Shown: positions 44,053 through 53,911, numbered from the stretch's first letter. The stretch: 64,000 nt of DNA from Chryseobacterium indologenes (GCF_002025665.1 NZ_CP018786.1:4216001-4280000), one strand, 5' to 3'. The notes: generated from the letters alone by a model not told the origin. Program-made: numbers and translations.

Positions 44053-46005
44053 CTATTTTTTAATAAGGTTTCCTGCTTTCTCTCCGTTTACCAATACAAT
44101 ATATACTCCTGGAAGAATATTGGAAGGTAACTGAATGTTCAGTTTATTTGCCCCATCAGTCATTTCTACTTTCTCAGAAATTTCTTTCTTACCTGTAAGG
44201 CTTACCAATTCTACAATTCCTTTTCCTGATTTTCCTTCAAAGTTGATGGTAAATCGGTCTGTTGCAGGGTTTGGACTTATGGTGTACAGAGCTGTATCTG
44301 TGGCCGCCACTTTTCCTGCCGGAGAAGTTCCTCCTCCTACGCCTACAGCATTCCATGCATTTTTAACCTGAGTTACTTCATTGCTGGTTGCTCCGTATAA
44401 ATCGGTAGCAGCCTGAATAGAATAGGTTCTTGCATTCGCATAGGTAGAAGAAGAAGTAAGATAAGTCGTTAATGTTCTGTAAGCAATTGCTCCGGCTTTA
44501 TCCAGTCCGATGGCTGAAACATTGTATGCAAAGCCTTTGTCATTCGTACCGGAACCACCTGTAACTAACAGATAGTACCAGAAGTTAAGTACTCCTGAAT
44601 TGGTATGAACTCCACAATAATCATTGGACTGGCTTGGTGTAACACAGCCTGAAGTTGTAGTAGTTTTCCAGTAGGTTCCCATATACGTATCTGGCTGGCT
44701 GTACGCATTTGGATTCGCCATATTTCTGATCACGTAGTTGAAATCTTCCCCTAGTGTCCAGCTTGCCTGAGTAGGTCTTGCCCAACGCTCAATGGTATTT
44801 CCGAAGATATCTGAGAAACCTTCATTCAATGCTCCGGATTCTCTCTGATAAGCAAGATTAGCTGTTTTAGAAGTCAATCCGTGTGTAATCTCATGACCAC
44901 ATACATCTATTGCTGTCAAAGGTTTTCCACCGTTCGTTGTAGAGCTTCCATCCCCATAAGTCATTCTGGAACCATCCCAAAATGCATTGAAGTAGTTGGT
45001 AGAATAGTGAACATAAGATTTAATAGCAAAATTATTATTATCAATACTCTTGCGTCCGTATTTTGTATAGAAATAATCCACTGTCATTTCTGCTCCCCAA
45101 TGCGCATCGGTAGCATATTGATCTTTATTGGTATTGACATTGTTCCAGTTATTGTCAGTATCTGTGAAGTCTACCGCAGAAGCATAACTCGTTCCTTTTT
45201 TCAGATTGTAAGTTTCCACAGAAGTTCCACCATTTCTACCTGTTTCTCTTAAACGGTAGCTTCCGTTATAAGAATCTGTAGTGATGTTACGGGTTCCGCT
45301 ATATCCTGTAACTGCTGTTCCAGGGCTATTCACTTCATGAATAATAGCATCTACTCCCAGTACTTTTCCATTTTTAGCATCTACAAAAACATATTGTCTG
45401 CTTAATGGTTTTTCAGCATAGATATCGAATTTATAAGCTAATTTTAAATCAGTCAGTCTGTCGTCATCAGGATCTGAATAATAAACTAATTCACCTTTAG
45501 GAGCATAGCTTGCATTGGGATCGCCTGTTTCTTTTTTAAGAAAATCTTCCTCTTCTTTATTTTTCCATTTATAGGAGTCTGCCCCTACGAATGACAAAGC
45601 ACTCTGTAATGCTGCATTTTCAGCAAGGCTTGCATTTTTGTCAAGTCCTTTCGGAACTTTAACAACCCATTTTCCGGATTGTCCTACAATTTTACCGTTT
45701 TTTGTCTGTACAGCGATCATTCCATATTCTACAGGAATATCATTAACGGTCTGTTGAAATCTTTGAGTTTCAAAACCTAATGCATCTTTTTCCAGCCCTA
45801 GTTTACGAGCTTGTCCCGGAGAAAGTCTCTGAGAAGCTTCGTCAAATAAAACAGGAGTTCCCTGATACGCAGGTGCATTTTTTTCAAATCTCATAAATTC
45901 AGCATGGAGTCCGCTTTTACCCGGAACTAATTTCGATGGAGTGTTTTGTCCAAACACAAAAGAGCAGGCGGCAACACTTGCCACTAAGATAAATTTCGTT
46001 TTCAT
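44053..46005 (-). CDS. Thermolysin-like M4 metalloprotease with T9SS type A sorting domain
   Basis: From the ATG at 46005 the protein has 650 residues; the extra upstream residues would precede a normal signal peptide (MKTKFILVASVAACSFVFGQ). Order: FTP/PepSY propeptide (about 25-225), M4 peptidase with the zinc motif DVCGHEITHGLTS and GALNEGFSDIFGN, and the catalytic C-terminal half with CGVHTNSGVLNFWYYLL, then a sorting domain (YTISPNPATDRFTI ... GVYIVLVNGEKAGN). It should be secreted and activated by removal of the propeptide, digesting proteins outside the cell. Confidence 0.93.
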   Translation of the reverse strand: MKTKFILVASVAACSFVFGQNTPSKLVPGKSGLHAEFMRFEKNAPAYQGTPVLFDEASQRLSPGQARKLGLEKDALGFETQRFQQTVNDIPVEYGMIAVQTKNGKIVGQSGKWVVKVPKGLDKNASLAENAALQSALSFVGADSYKWKNKEEEDFLKKETGDPNASYAPKGELVYYSDPDDDRLTDLKLAYKFDIYAEKPLSRQYVFVDAKNGKVLGVDAIIHEVNSPGTAVTGYSGTRNITTDSYNGSYRLRETGRNGGTSVETYNLKKGTSYASAVDFTDTDNNWNNVNTNKDQYATDAHWGAEMTVDYFYTKYGRKSIDNNNFAIKSYVHYSTNYFNAFWDGSRMTYGDGSSTTNGGKPLTAIDVCGHEITHGLTSKTANLAYQRESGALNEGFSDIFGNTIERWARPTQASWTLGEDFNYVIRNMANPNAYSQPDTYMGTYWKTTTTSGCVTPSQSNDYCGVHTNSGVLNFWYYLLVTGGSGTNDKGFAYNVSAIGLDKAGAIAYRTLTTYLTSSSTYANARTYSIQAATDLYGATSNEVTQVKNAWNAVGVGGGTSPAGKVAATDTALYTISPNPATDRFTINFEGKSGKGIVELVSLTGKKEISEKVEMTDGANKLNIQLPSNILPGVYIVLVNGEKAGNLIKK

Positions 46006-46359
46006 ATTAATATTGGTTGATTGTGGTGACGAATTTATAAACTTTTCACAATAAAACAACAGAAACAATGAATAAAATTCAATTGATATTATAAATCAAT
46101 AAATAAAACACAATGATGATTTTAAAAAAAAGAAAATTATTTAAATATAATTTTTCAGCAATGTAAATTTTATGTTAAAAAAATTAATTAAAATCAAAAT
46201 TTTGTGAATTATTTTTTTTCACTATGTAGTGCATTATAATATGAAAAAATTAGCCATAATATAAGATTTGAGAGATTAATTCTTTTCAATACGGACAAAA
46301 AAATAGGACTATCTTAAGAGACAGCCCTATTTTTTATGCATATTTTAAATTATAATTAC
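46006..46359. other. Gene-free AT-rich gap
   Basis: This 354-bp gap between the M4 protease start and the plug protein stop is very AT-rich and has no convincing ORF. It must hold the M4 promoter, but I find no perfect CAAAnnTA (minus-strand -7). The only clear feature is the terminator at 46296-46336. Confidence 0.6.
46296..46336 (-). terminator. Terminator of the T9SS plug protein gene
   Basis: AAAAAATAGG pairs with CCTATTTTTT, with an inner imperfect stem; on the minus strand the T-run follows. It lies 24 bp after the stop at 46360. Confidence 0.7.
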
Positions 46360-47577
46360 TTACCGTTTGTTGGCAATCGGTGTTCTGAATTCTCCATATC
46401 CCATTAATCCATCATAATTTCTTCCAAACGGTGCATAATAAAGAAATGCCTGATAAAGATTTTCTGTCTGCCAGAAATTACCATTCACTTCCCCAAAATT
46501 CAAACCGTTTCCATCTTTTGTTACCAACACATAGTTATAAAACCCTTGTTTCAGGAATATTTTTGCCACATATTGTTTAGTAGATGCATCATACTGCATC
46601 TGATTTTCTTTGCCGGGTTTAAAATTATTAAATCCTCCCAGCACATAAATTTCTTTATCCACAGGATCGGAATCTAAATAGAAATGCACCCATGAATAAT
46701 CCGCTTCTCTTTCTGCATCTCTTTCTCTACCCAAATCGTTTCTTCTATAATACCATGCTCCATTGACATCGGGCTGATACTGATAATTCAAAGGAAATGC
46801 CCATACCGGATGAAGATACGTCTGGTTCACATCATCTTTTATTTCGGTAGCACGCACCATATCCGCTGCCATATTCATATTTTTATTATCGAAATAATAA
46901 AACTCATTATCTCCCGGGAACGTAAGGTTCATCTGTTGGAAAAGAACCTGATTTCCTAAAACACTGCTTGGCTTAAGATTAGAAATCACCATATTCGGGT
47001 TGTTATTCTGCATCACATTCATCGTGATTGAATTGACATTGGAAGAAATATCACCTCCCTTCGGAGAAACATTCACTTCTACCCTTTGATTAAGATTTGG
47101 ATTTTTTGCATCCGCAAATCTCGTAATATTTAACCCCACAGATGTTACATCTTCTACCAGATAAAACCTTTTTTTGAAAAGAGGCTGGTCTGCAGAATCT
47201 TTATAAACAATCAGTTCATAATTCCCGGAAACTTTCAGCTGGATTTTATCATTCGGAAAAACCAGTTTATAGTGGGTATATGCCTGCAATGTATTGAAAG
47301 AATATTGAAACTGATCCAGAAGTGCATTCATACTTCCGGTAGCAAATTCTGTAAAAAACAGATTATCTTCATTCCAGTTTCTGTCGTAATGTTTGAATGT
47401 ATACCTATAGATCTGACTGCCGTTGGTAAGATCATCAAAGCCCAGAACCAGCTGCTCGCCTATCTTAATTACAGGGGTTTCATCATTGGTCTGAGGATTG
47501 AACAGCTGAACACTTTGGATATTTTGTCCAAAAACCAGTCCGCCCAAAGAAAGTAAGAGTATTCGCAAAGTTTTCAT
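46360..47577 (-). CDS. Type IX secretion system plug protein (DUF5103)
   Basis: The 405-residue protein has a signal peptide (LSLGGLVFGQ) and the DUF5103 pattern: NPQTNDETPVIKIGEQLVLGFDDL (in parts), FKHYDRNWNEDNLF, and the beta-rich end with EIYVLGGFNNFKPGKENQM and LKQGFYNYVLV. In Flavobacterium johnsoniae a protein of this type (Plug) closes the periplasmic side of the giant SprA channel until cargo binds. No other T9SS core genes are next to it. Confidence 0.88.
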   Translation of the reverse strand: MKTLRILLLSLGGLVFGQNIQSVQLFNPQTNDETPVIKIGEQLVLGFDDLTNGSQIYRYTFKHYDRNWNEDNLFFTEFATGSMNALLDQFQYSFNTLQAYTHYKLVFPNDKIQLKVSGNYELIVYKDSADQPLFKKRFYLVEDVTSVGLNITRFADAKNPNLNQRVEVNVSPKGGDISSNVNSITMNVMQNNNPNMVISNLKPSSVLGNQVLFQQMNLTFPGDNEFYYFDNKNMNMAADMVRATEIKDDVNQTYLHPVWAFPLNYQYQPDVNGAWYYRRNDLGRERDAEREADYSWVHFYLDSDPVDKEIYVLGGFNNFKPGKENQMQYDASTKQYVAKIFLKQGFYNYVLVTKDGNGLNFGEVNGNFWQTENLYQAFLYYAPFGRNYDGLMGYGEFRTPIANKR

Positions 47578-47621
47578 TATGACGAAGATAACGAAAAATA
47601 GCCATTTTCTTAATAATATCG

Positions 47622-47629
47622 TATTTTTG
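47622..47629 (+). promoter_or_regulatory. -7 promoter element for the glyoxalase-II-like gene
   Basis: TATTTTTG is a perfect match 18 bp before the ATG at 47648, and it rules out the longer in-frame start at 47579. Confidence 0.55.
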
Positions 47630-47647
47630 AATAAAAAATATTCAGAT

Positions 47648-48286
47648 ATGCTTCAGATTCAAGGTTTCGTATTCAACTTTGCTAGTGAAAATACTTATAT
47701 CCTTTATAACGAAAATAAAAATGCCTGGTTAATCGATCCGGGAAATATGAATGCTCAGGAAACTCAGGCTATTGATAACTTCATTACTGAAAAAGGACTG
47801 AAGATTCAGAAAATTCTGTTGACCCATGCTCATATTGATCATGTATTGGGACTTCAGTGGGCTTTTGATACATTCAACGTACCTGTTAATATGCATCAGA
47901 AAGATCAGGAAGTACTGGATATGCTTCAGGCAAGCGGCATGAGATTCGGAATGCAGCTCAACCCTGTAAAAGTGGATGTAGAATATATAAATGAAGGAGA
48001 TGAACTTGATCTGGATGGAGAAAAATTTAAAATTTATCATGTTCCGGGACATTCTCCTGGAAGTGTTGTTTATCATAATGAAAATCAGAAATTCATGATT
48101 TCAGGAGATGTTCTTTTTGAAGGCAGTATCGGAAGAACAGATTTGTATAAAGGAAATTATGATCAGCTGATTGAAGGAATTAAATCAAAACTTTTCATTC
48201 TGGATAATGAAACACAGGTTTTCTCAGGACATGGAAATCCTACATCCATTGGCTTTGAAAAACAGTATAATCCGTTTTTGAAGTAA
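47648..48286 (+). CDS. Glyoxalase-II-like MBL fold hydrolase
   Basis: From 47648 the product has 212 residues, the usual length of the YcbL-type group. The metal motif LTHAHIDHVLGLQWA is intact (HxHxDH), with further ligands in VPGHSPGSVVY, SGDVLFEGSIGRTDL and SGHGNPTSIG. It is cytoplasmic. YcbL-type enzymes hydrolyse S-lactoylglutathione-like thioesters, but the true substrate here is unknown. It is divergent from the plug protein gene. Confidence 0.92.
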   Translation: MLQIQGFVFNFASENTYILYNENKNAWLIDPGNMNAQETQAIDNFITEKGLKIQKILLTHAHIDHVLGLQWAFDTFNVPVNMHQKDQEVLDMLQASGMRFGMQLNPVKVDVEYINEGDELDLDGEKFKIYHVPGHSPGSVVYHNENQKFMISGDVLFEGSIGRTDLYKGNYDQLIEGIKSKLFILDNETQVFSGHGNPTSIGFEKQYNPFLK

Positions 48287-48289
48287 AAG

Positions 48290-48318
48290 AGTCGGAGGGT
48301 TTGAGAGTTTGAGAGTCA
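48290..48318. repeat. Low-complexity GAGAGTT intergenic repeat
   Basis: Directly after the hydrolase gene, gagagtttgagagtc-type units recur (agagtcggagggtttgagag). The reverse-complement theme (ctctcctaccctcgaac, cgactctcag) appears before fmt at about 32891-32930. Non-coding. Confidence 0.35.
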
Positions 48319-48393
48319 TATAAATGTCTTGAATCAACCTTAGATCTGACACTTTATATAAAAAATCATGTTCGATAAAATTTAAACATAATG

Positions 48394-48546
48394 AACAGAT
48401 CGCTCCTCCGGAGCTATAATTTTAAGAAAAATACGTTCTATTAACAGTTAGCTCCCATTGGAGCTGGATTTGATCCCATCGGGATCTACTGTTAGTAGAA
48501 AAAAATGAAGTCTCCATAAAATAAAGCTCCGGAGGAGCGACCTGTT
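48394..48546. repeat. Compact multi-hairpin intergenic element
   Basis: Outer arms 48394-48415 and 48525-48546 are 22-bp reverse complements with one mismatch. A second pair, 48436-48448 and 48488-48500, matches at 12 of 13 positions. Between them are two small hairpins: AGCTCC-CATT-GGAGCT (48450-48465) and GATCCC-ATC-GGGATC (48472-48486). Each outer arm also contains its own small palindrome (GCTCC-TCC-GGAGC and GCTCC-GGA-GGAGC). The 377-bp gap (48287-48663) holds no ORF. It may be a REP/BIME-like repeat or a structured RNA. Confidence 0.65.
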
Positions 48547-48607
48547 AATTCATGCCGTAAATATTGATATTTTTAATCTATTTATTCTTTTTATCGGGCA
48601 GTAATAA

Positions 48608-48648
48608 AAAAAAACAAAACCGTCAGAAATTCTGACGGTTTTGTTTTT
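48608..48648. terminator. Terminator of the TonB receptor gene
   Basis: AAAACAAAACCGTCAGA pairs perfectly with TCTGACGGTTTTGTTTT around a 3- to 5-nt loop, with A/T runs on both sides. It lies 16 bp after the stop at 48664. Confidence 0.85.
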
Positions 48649-48663
48649 ATAAAGAAATAGAAT

Positions 48664-51105
48664 TTAGAAATCCAGTGTGATTGATGCTCTGGCAGCTGCT
48701 CCCATAATAGGTCTTGCCATAATGATTCCGTCTCCATTAGGTGATCCGGCTCTTGGATCTCCTTCTGTAATACCAATAGTGTTAAAGATATTGGTACCAT
48801 CTACTGCAAAACGTATTCTTCCTAACTGATAAGACATTCCCGCTCCAAATTCTGTAAAAGAAGGTAAGGTCTGTACATTTTTCTCATCCTGGAAACGTTT
48901 TCCATAATAATTCATACTTACATAGGCTCTCCATGACTTGGTAATGTTCACCGCCGGTGAGATATTAAAATAAAACTTTGGCATTCTTCTTACCACATTT
49001 CCTTCAAGTACACTTCCGGCCTCAAGGTTTTTATATTTTGGGCTTTGAACGGTTCCGTTGAATGCAACTTCTAAAATATTATTGAATAAACGGGCATACC
49101 CTTCAAATTCAACTCCATAGTTTTGGGTATTGGCAAAAGTATTTTCAGATTTTCCATCAGAGAAGATATCTGTAAACGAAAGATTATTCAAGGTAGAATA
49201 GAATGGAATCACCGCTATGTCAAAAGTACGCGAGTAATATTTATATCCTACTTCCAGCTGATTGGTGGTTACTGATTTTAAAGGTTTATCAGGGTTTGGA
49301 GTGGAGAAATAATTGTAATAAGCTTCTTCATTCGGAGATCTGAAACCATTGGAAAAACGTGCATACACCGCATTTTCTCTATTAATTTTATAATTTGCAG
49401 CTAATGTAAAAGATACTTTATCCACATTAAAGTTCCAATAGGTGTATTTATTTCCCAATACACTCATATTATCATCAGCTGTAGTCGTGTTGAAACCGTG
49501 AGTTCCATCAGTAGTTAACCCAGAATTATTTAAATTGGAAGTGGTGGTATTGGCAAAATTTCCTTTATAATAATCATGACTGTAACGAAGTCCTCCATTT
49601 ACACTTAAGGCGTCAGTGATGTTATAATCTAAGTTTACATAAAGATCATTCAAACTTCCCTGAGTCTGTGTTCTTCTTTGTAAAAATGTCATATCTATTA
49701 CTCCGTTGTAGGTTTTAGAATATCCATCATCTGTAGGGCTCATAGAAGGGTTTACCAGATTCAAAAGTTCAGGTCTGTCTGTAGCAGTCGCCAGAACATT
49801 GCTCCAGTTCCAGTATTGTTGAGATTTCCAATTGGATTTATAAAAACCAGCCGTAACATTTCCTTTATCAAATTTATAATTGAACTGTAAATCATTCACA
49901 AAGTTATTCATCTGCTTGTCTATCGCCCAGAACCCTAATTTTTGTACATACTCAGGATTGACAATGGCTCCGTTGCTTACCAGAGAATACTGATAATTGC
50001 TCATTCCAAGACCGCCGTCTTTCACAGCATCAGTAGCGAATTTAGAAGCCTGTTTTGGACCTCCAGCCGGGAAAATCCCTGTATAATTCATATTGATATC
50101 TGTATATCTGGTTTTGTTTAAAACACTGAAATTATTTCCAAGATCATATTTAAACTCTGCTCCTAAAACATCTACTTTCGGATGAATTCCATCTTCAAGA
50201 TTTCTGTTGAAAAATCCGCCTCCGGCCTGTGGAATATTCAGCTGACTGATGGCTCTGTAGCTGTATGTTCCATAATTAGGATCAAATCCCTGAAATCCTT
50301 TCAGTTTATTTCCGTTCTGGATCAAAGGAATTGGAAGGAAGAATGTATTTCTGTCATCCAGTTTTTTGTAATACACTTTTACATAGCCTTTATCAAAGAC
50401 ATATTTAAGATTCATTCTGATTTGTCCTCCATTATTGGCTTTGAAACCTGTTTTTCTGATTCCGTCATCTGTTCTGTAAAAACCTCCGACATTGAAAAAC
50501 AATTTATCCTGAACCAATGCTCCACCTACGTTAACATCGGTACGCATTAATCCATAGGTACTTGTTTCCAGTTTTGCCGTACCTCTGAAATCATTGGTTC
50601 CTTCTCTCGTAATAAAATTGATCAGTCCTCCGGGAGAATTGGTTGCAAAAATAGATCCGGATCCTCCTCTCAAAGCTTCCATGCGGTTGACAGAATTATC
50701 TACACGGAAAAAATTGTCTGCATTGGCAAACTGAAGCGCTCCGTCTTCAAAAACCGGAAGACCGTCTTCCTGTACCTGTACAAATTCATAGGCTCCTGCA
50801 GAAGGAATTCCTCTTGCAAAAAGATTATTTCCTACTTCTCCTCCTGAAGTTTCCACCGCAAATCCGGGAACTCTCTGCAATAAAGCAGCTGCACTGATTG
50901 GATTCTGTTTTTGGATTTCCTTGGAACTAAATGTGGAAATTGCTGTACTGGATTCTATTTTTTTCTTTGGACTTGAGTTTCCTGTAATGACAATTTGATC
51001 GATGGAGGAAACTTTTGCAGAATCCTGCGGTGTTTCCTGAGCATAAGCATTATTAAAATATAACGTAGCTGTTGCGGCGATTAAAAAGATCGATTTTTTT
51101 TTCAT
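48664..51105 (-). CDS. TonB-dependent receptor, probably for trehalose or a related sugar
   Basis: I use the ATG at 51105 (813 residues), which begins a signal peptide (MKKKSIFLIAATATLYF ... AYAQ). A short linker and TonB-box-like region lead to the plug domain (SSIDQIVITGNSS, NSVNRMEALRGGSGSIFATN), then a long 22-strand barrel ending in RASITLDF. It lacks the SusC-type N-terminal carboxypeptidase-like domain and has no SusD partner, so it resembles siderophore- or simple-sugar receptors. The gene follows the trehalase by 23 bp and is part of the same operon, which is the reason for the sugar assignment (inference). Confidence 0.88.
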   Translation of the reverse strand: MKKKSIFLIAATATLYFNNAYAQETPQDSAKVSSIDQIVITGNSSPKKKIESSTAISTFSSKEIQKQNPISAAALLQRVPGFAVETSGGEVGNNLFARGIPSAGAYEFVQVQEDGLPVFEDGALQFANADNFFRVDNSVNRMEALRGGSGSIFATNSPGGLINFITREGTNDFRGTAKLETSTYGLMRTDVNVGGALVQDKLFFNVGGFYRTDDGIRKTGFKANNGGQIRMNLKYVFDKGYVKVYYKKLDDRNTFFLPIPLIQNGNKLKGFQGFDPNYGTYSYRAISQLNIPQAGGGFFNRNLEDGIHPKVDVLGAEFKYDLGNNFSVLNKTRYTDINMNYTGIFPAGGPKQASKFATDAVKDGGLGMSNYQYSLVSNGAIVNPEYVQKLGFWAIDKQMNNFVNDLQFNYKFDKGNVTAGFYKSNWKSQQYWNWSNVLATATDRPELLNLVNPSMSPTDDGYSKTYNGVIDMTFLQRRTQTQGSLNDLYVNLDYNITDALSVNGGLRYSHDYYKGNFANTTTSNLNNSGLTTDGTHGFNTTTADDNMSVLGNKYTYWNFNVDKVSFTLAANYKINRENAVYARFSNGFRSPNEEAYYNYFSTPNPDKPLKSVTTNQLEVGYKYYSRTFDIAVIPFYSTLNNLSFTDIFSDGKSENTFANTQNYGVEFEGYARLFNNILEVAFNGTVQSPKYKNLEAGSVLEGNVVRRMPKFYFNISPAVNITKSWRAYVSMNYYGKRFQDEKNVQTLPSFTEFGAGMSYQLGRIRFAVDGTNIFNTIGITEGDPRAGSPNGDGIIMARPIMGAAARASITLDF

Positions 51106-51128
51106 AGCCTTATTTTTTATTGTTAGTT

Positions 51129-52610
51129 TCAGTTTTGTTGTAATTGTAAATACACTCCATTGGTCCAACCGAATCCGTCCTGATTAGGGTATTCCCCGCC
51201 GCCTGCTATTGTTTCTGTGTCTAATGCATTGTATTTTTCCATCAGTTTTCCGGTATTTTTGTAGACCCTTTCTACATTGGAACACCAGTTATTTTTAATT
51301 TTTTCTGCCAGCTCATCAAAGCCGTAATTTTTCATTGCTTTAAAGCCCAGCCATTGATAAGGAGCCCATGCATTGGGAAGATCCCATTGCTGTCCTGAGT
51401 TTTTGGTTGTGGTGACAAGCCCGCCTTTATAAAGAAATTTTTCAGCAACCGCTTTAGCAACCGCTTCAGCTTGTGTATGGTCTGCAATTCCCAGGAATAA
51501 AGGGTAAAGAGCAGCAATATGTTCAGACGGTGTTTTTGTGTTTTTTTTAGTGTGATAATCTTTATAATTGTTAGTATTTCCATCCCAGAAATATTTATTG
51601 ATCATCTGTCTTCGGCTTGCTGCTCTTTCTGAAAAATAATTTTCTTTTTCACTCAGATTGTGAAGCGCTGATGATTTCGCCAACGTCGTTTCCAAATGCC
51701 ATAAAAGACAGTTCAGATCAACCTGTGCAAGGTTCAGCGTTTCTATCGTCTGTATATTTTCTCCGTCTGCAAACCATCTGCTGGAAAAATCCCAACCCGA
51801 TTCACAAGCACTTCTTATATTTCTGTAAAATTCATCGCATGAAGTTTTCTCATGATCTTCAATATCGATCAGGTAACTTTCAGGGCGAGGTGCATTTTCT
51901 GCATCGTAATAACGGTTCAGAATATCTCCGTCTGCAGTTCTCACTACTCTTTTTACACTGGAATTGTTTTCAAGCCATTCTTCACCATTCATCCAGAAAG
52001 CATATTCTTTTTCCAAAGTGTCATGGTATTCTGTATAAATTCCTTCGTCATTCGTGGTTTCAAAAAGAAGATCCAGCATTAATGAAAAATAGGGAGGCTG
52101 CGATCTGCTCAGGAAATGAGTTCTGCTGGCATTCGGAACAAATCCTACGTTTTGAATCAGATAAGAACAGTTCTCAATAATGTTCTTCATCATTTCTACT
52201 CTGCCGGAAGCTTTTAACCCAAGCATAATAAAATAGCTGTCCCAATAGAAAAACTCATTAAAACGCCCTCCAGGAACGATGTAAGGTTTTGGTAATTTTA
52301 AAAGTGTTCCTTTTTCTTCATAGGCTGTGCGGGTCAATTCGTCCCATAGTTTTTCAATATGTTCCCCAATGGGAAGCTGTTTTTGTCTGTGTACAGAAAC
52401 TCTTGCTCCTAAAAAGTCAAAATGAGTCATCACAAAATCTTTCAGGTTAAAACCTTCTGTATTTTTTGATTTTTCATAATCCTCATTAATCTTTGAAATG
52501 GGAAACAGAGGAACTGCATCCGTCATCATTTTCTGATCTTCAAAAATTTCAGATTTCTGTACCTCATCAAACAGACTTAGAATTTCGTTTATGTAAAGCT
52601 GATTACTCAT
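51129..52610 (-). CDS. treF: Trehalase, glycoside hydrolase family 37
   Basis: The 493-residue enzyme splits trehalose into two glucose. Both GH37 signatures are present: PGGRFNEFFYWDSYFIML and QWDLPNAWAPYQWLG. The catalytic aspartate is in ESGWDFSSRW, and the acid/base glutamate is in GGGEYPNQDGFGWTNG. There is no signal peptide, so it works in the cytoplasm (TreF-like). It starts 2 bp after the MFS gene stop and is likely coupled to it. Confidence 0.93.
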   Translation of the reverse strand: MSNQLYINEILSLFDEVQKSEIFEDQKMMTDAVPLFPISKINEDYEKSKNTEGFNLKDFVMTHFDFLGARVSVHRQKQLPIGEHIEKLWDELTRTAYEEKGTLLKLPKPYIVPGGRFNEFFYWDSYFIMLGLKASGRVEMMKNIIENCSYLIQNVGFVPNASRTHFLSRSQPPYFSLMLDLLFETTNDEGIYTEYHDTLEKEYAFWMNGEEWLENNSSVKRVVRTADGDILNRYYDAENAPRPESYLIDIEDHEKTSCDEFYRNIRSACESGWDFSSRWFADGENIQTIETLNLAQVDLNCLLWHLETTLAKSSALHNLSEKENYFSERAASRRQMINKYFWDGNTNNYKDYHTKKNTKTPSEHIAALYPLFLGIADHTQAEAVAKAVAEKFLYKGGLVTTTKNSGQQWDLPNAWAPYQWLGFKAMKNYGFDELAEKIKNNWCSNVERVYKNTGKLMEKYNALDTETIAGGGEYPNQDGFGWTNGVYLQLQQN

Positions 52611-52612
52611 TG

Positions 52613-53842
52613 TTATTTTTTAGGATTAATTTTTAATTTATTCATGAAAACCGCGGAAGTGATCAATAATGAAAGCGGAATCAGGGAAAGGTAAAATGCC
52701 TGCTGTCCGCTAAACTCCTGAAACACAAAACCGGTAATGATAGAACCTATAGTTCCTCCGATTGCTGAGAAAACGACAATCAACCCTGACATCGCGCTGT
52801 GTAGATATTTAGGAATTGATGCCAGAATTACAGAATTAATACTTGGATAAATCGGCGCCAGCAAACCGCCCATCAAAGGAAATAAATACACGACCAATGG
52901 GGCATTCATCCAATTTGTATTCGTATCAATATGAATATTATGGGTTAATGGTAAAACCAGCAGTAAACTAATGGCAAAGCCCACCACACAAAAAGAAACC
53001 ACATAGATCCAGCTGAATTTTTTTGAGAAGAATCCCGATAAAAATCTTCCTAAAGCAAAAGCTCCTGCTAACACCGCTCCTGCCTGAATACTCATAGAGG
53101 TAGGTACTTTTAAAATCTCTTTATAAAAAGTAGGAGTCCATGTCTGAAAACTCTGCTCTACCAATACAAAAAGGAAAGCACATAATAAAAAGCACAACAC
53201 TTTTTTATAACTGAATAAGCTTACACTGTTTTTTAAATCTCCCAAAAGATCTGTTTTCTCACTTTTAGCTTCCTGCTCATTGAGTTTTGAAAAGAACAGG
53301 AATAAAAAAGATAAACTTGAAAGTCCTCCCAGCACCCAATATACATTCAGCCATTCGGTAGATTTCGGATTGTGATCATCAATATATAAACTGAATAATA
53401 CATTTCCCGCCAATACGCCAATCATAAAAAAACCTTCCAGAAATCCCATGAAACTGGAATGTTCTTTATCTGTTTCCGTTACTAATCCAATAGAAGTAAA
53501 AACTGATATTTTGATCAGTGCAAAGGAAACTCCTACCGTAGCAAATAATAATTTAAATACCCAGAAATCATTGGTAAATGGCATTACAAAACACATACAG
53601 CTTACCAGGAGTAAGGCAGTCAGCATTGATTTTTTGATTCCTATTTTAGGAAGGAAGGAAGCCAGAATGAAAGAACATATGGCGATGGGAAGATCTTTGA
53701 AACCTTCCAAAACACTGGCCGAAGATTTTGAAATCCCAAAATTCTGCTGTACCTGTAGAATAACTGTTCCTACAGAATTCAGAAGAATGGCGAAGACAAA
53801 ATAGTTTAAAAATAAAACGGCCTTGATGTTAATATTTTTCAT
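52613..53842 (-). CDS. MFS transporter, probable trehalose importer
   Basis: The 409-residue protein has about 12 transmembrane segments typical of the major facilitator superfamily, with a central cytosolic loop near residues 190-210 (NEQEAKSEKTDLLGDL) and a late GGLLAPIYPSINSVILASIP as in the FHS/FucP-like group. Its position first in the operon before the cytosolic trehalase implies import of trehalose through the inner membrane; that is inference. Its upstream region faces the AraC gene. Confidence 0.85.
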   Translation of the reverse strand: MKNINIKAVLFLNYFVFAILLNSVGTVILQVQQNFGISKSSASVLEGFKDLPIAICSFILASFLPKIGIKKSMLTALLLVSCMCFVMPFTNDFWVFKLLFATVGVSFALIKISVFTSIGLVTETDKEHSSFMGFLEGFFMIGVLAGNVLFSLYIDDHNPKSTEWLNVYWVLGGLSSLSFLFLFFSKLNEQEAKSEKTDLLGDLKNSVSLFSYKKVLCFLLCAFLFVLVEQSFQTWTPTFYKEILKVPTSMSIQAGAVLAGAFALGRFLSGFFSKKFSWIYVVSFCVVGFAISLLLVLPLTHNIHIDTNTNWMNAPLVVYLFPLMGGLLAPIYPSINSVILASIPKYLHSAMSGLIVVFSAIGGTIGSIITGFVFQEFSGQQAFYLSLIPLSLLITSAVFMNKLKINPKK

Positions 53843-53911
53843 TCAGGTTATTTCTTGTCGGCTAAGATAGAAGCATTTCTGTTAACGATAATTTAACACA
53901 GTAAATCAATA

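Noticed and set aside
48394..48546. Simple double terminator
   Set aside because: The outer stems are not followed by T-runs and a separate strong terminator lies at 48608-48648.
51617..52180. 187-codon ORF opposite the trehalase gene
   Set aside because: It lies fully antisense to a gene with both GH37 signatures; its product is rich in Phe, Ser and Cys without any recognisable motif, as expected for a shadow frame.
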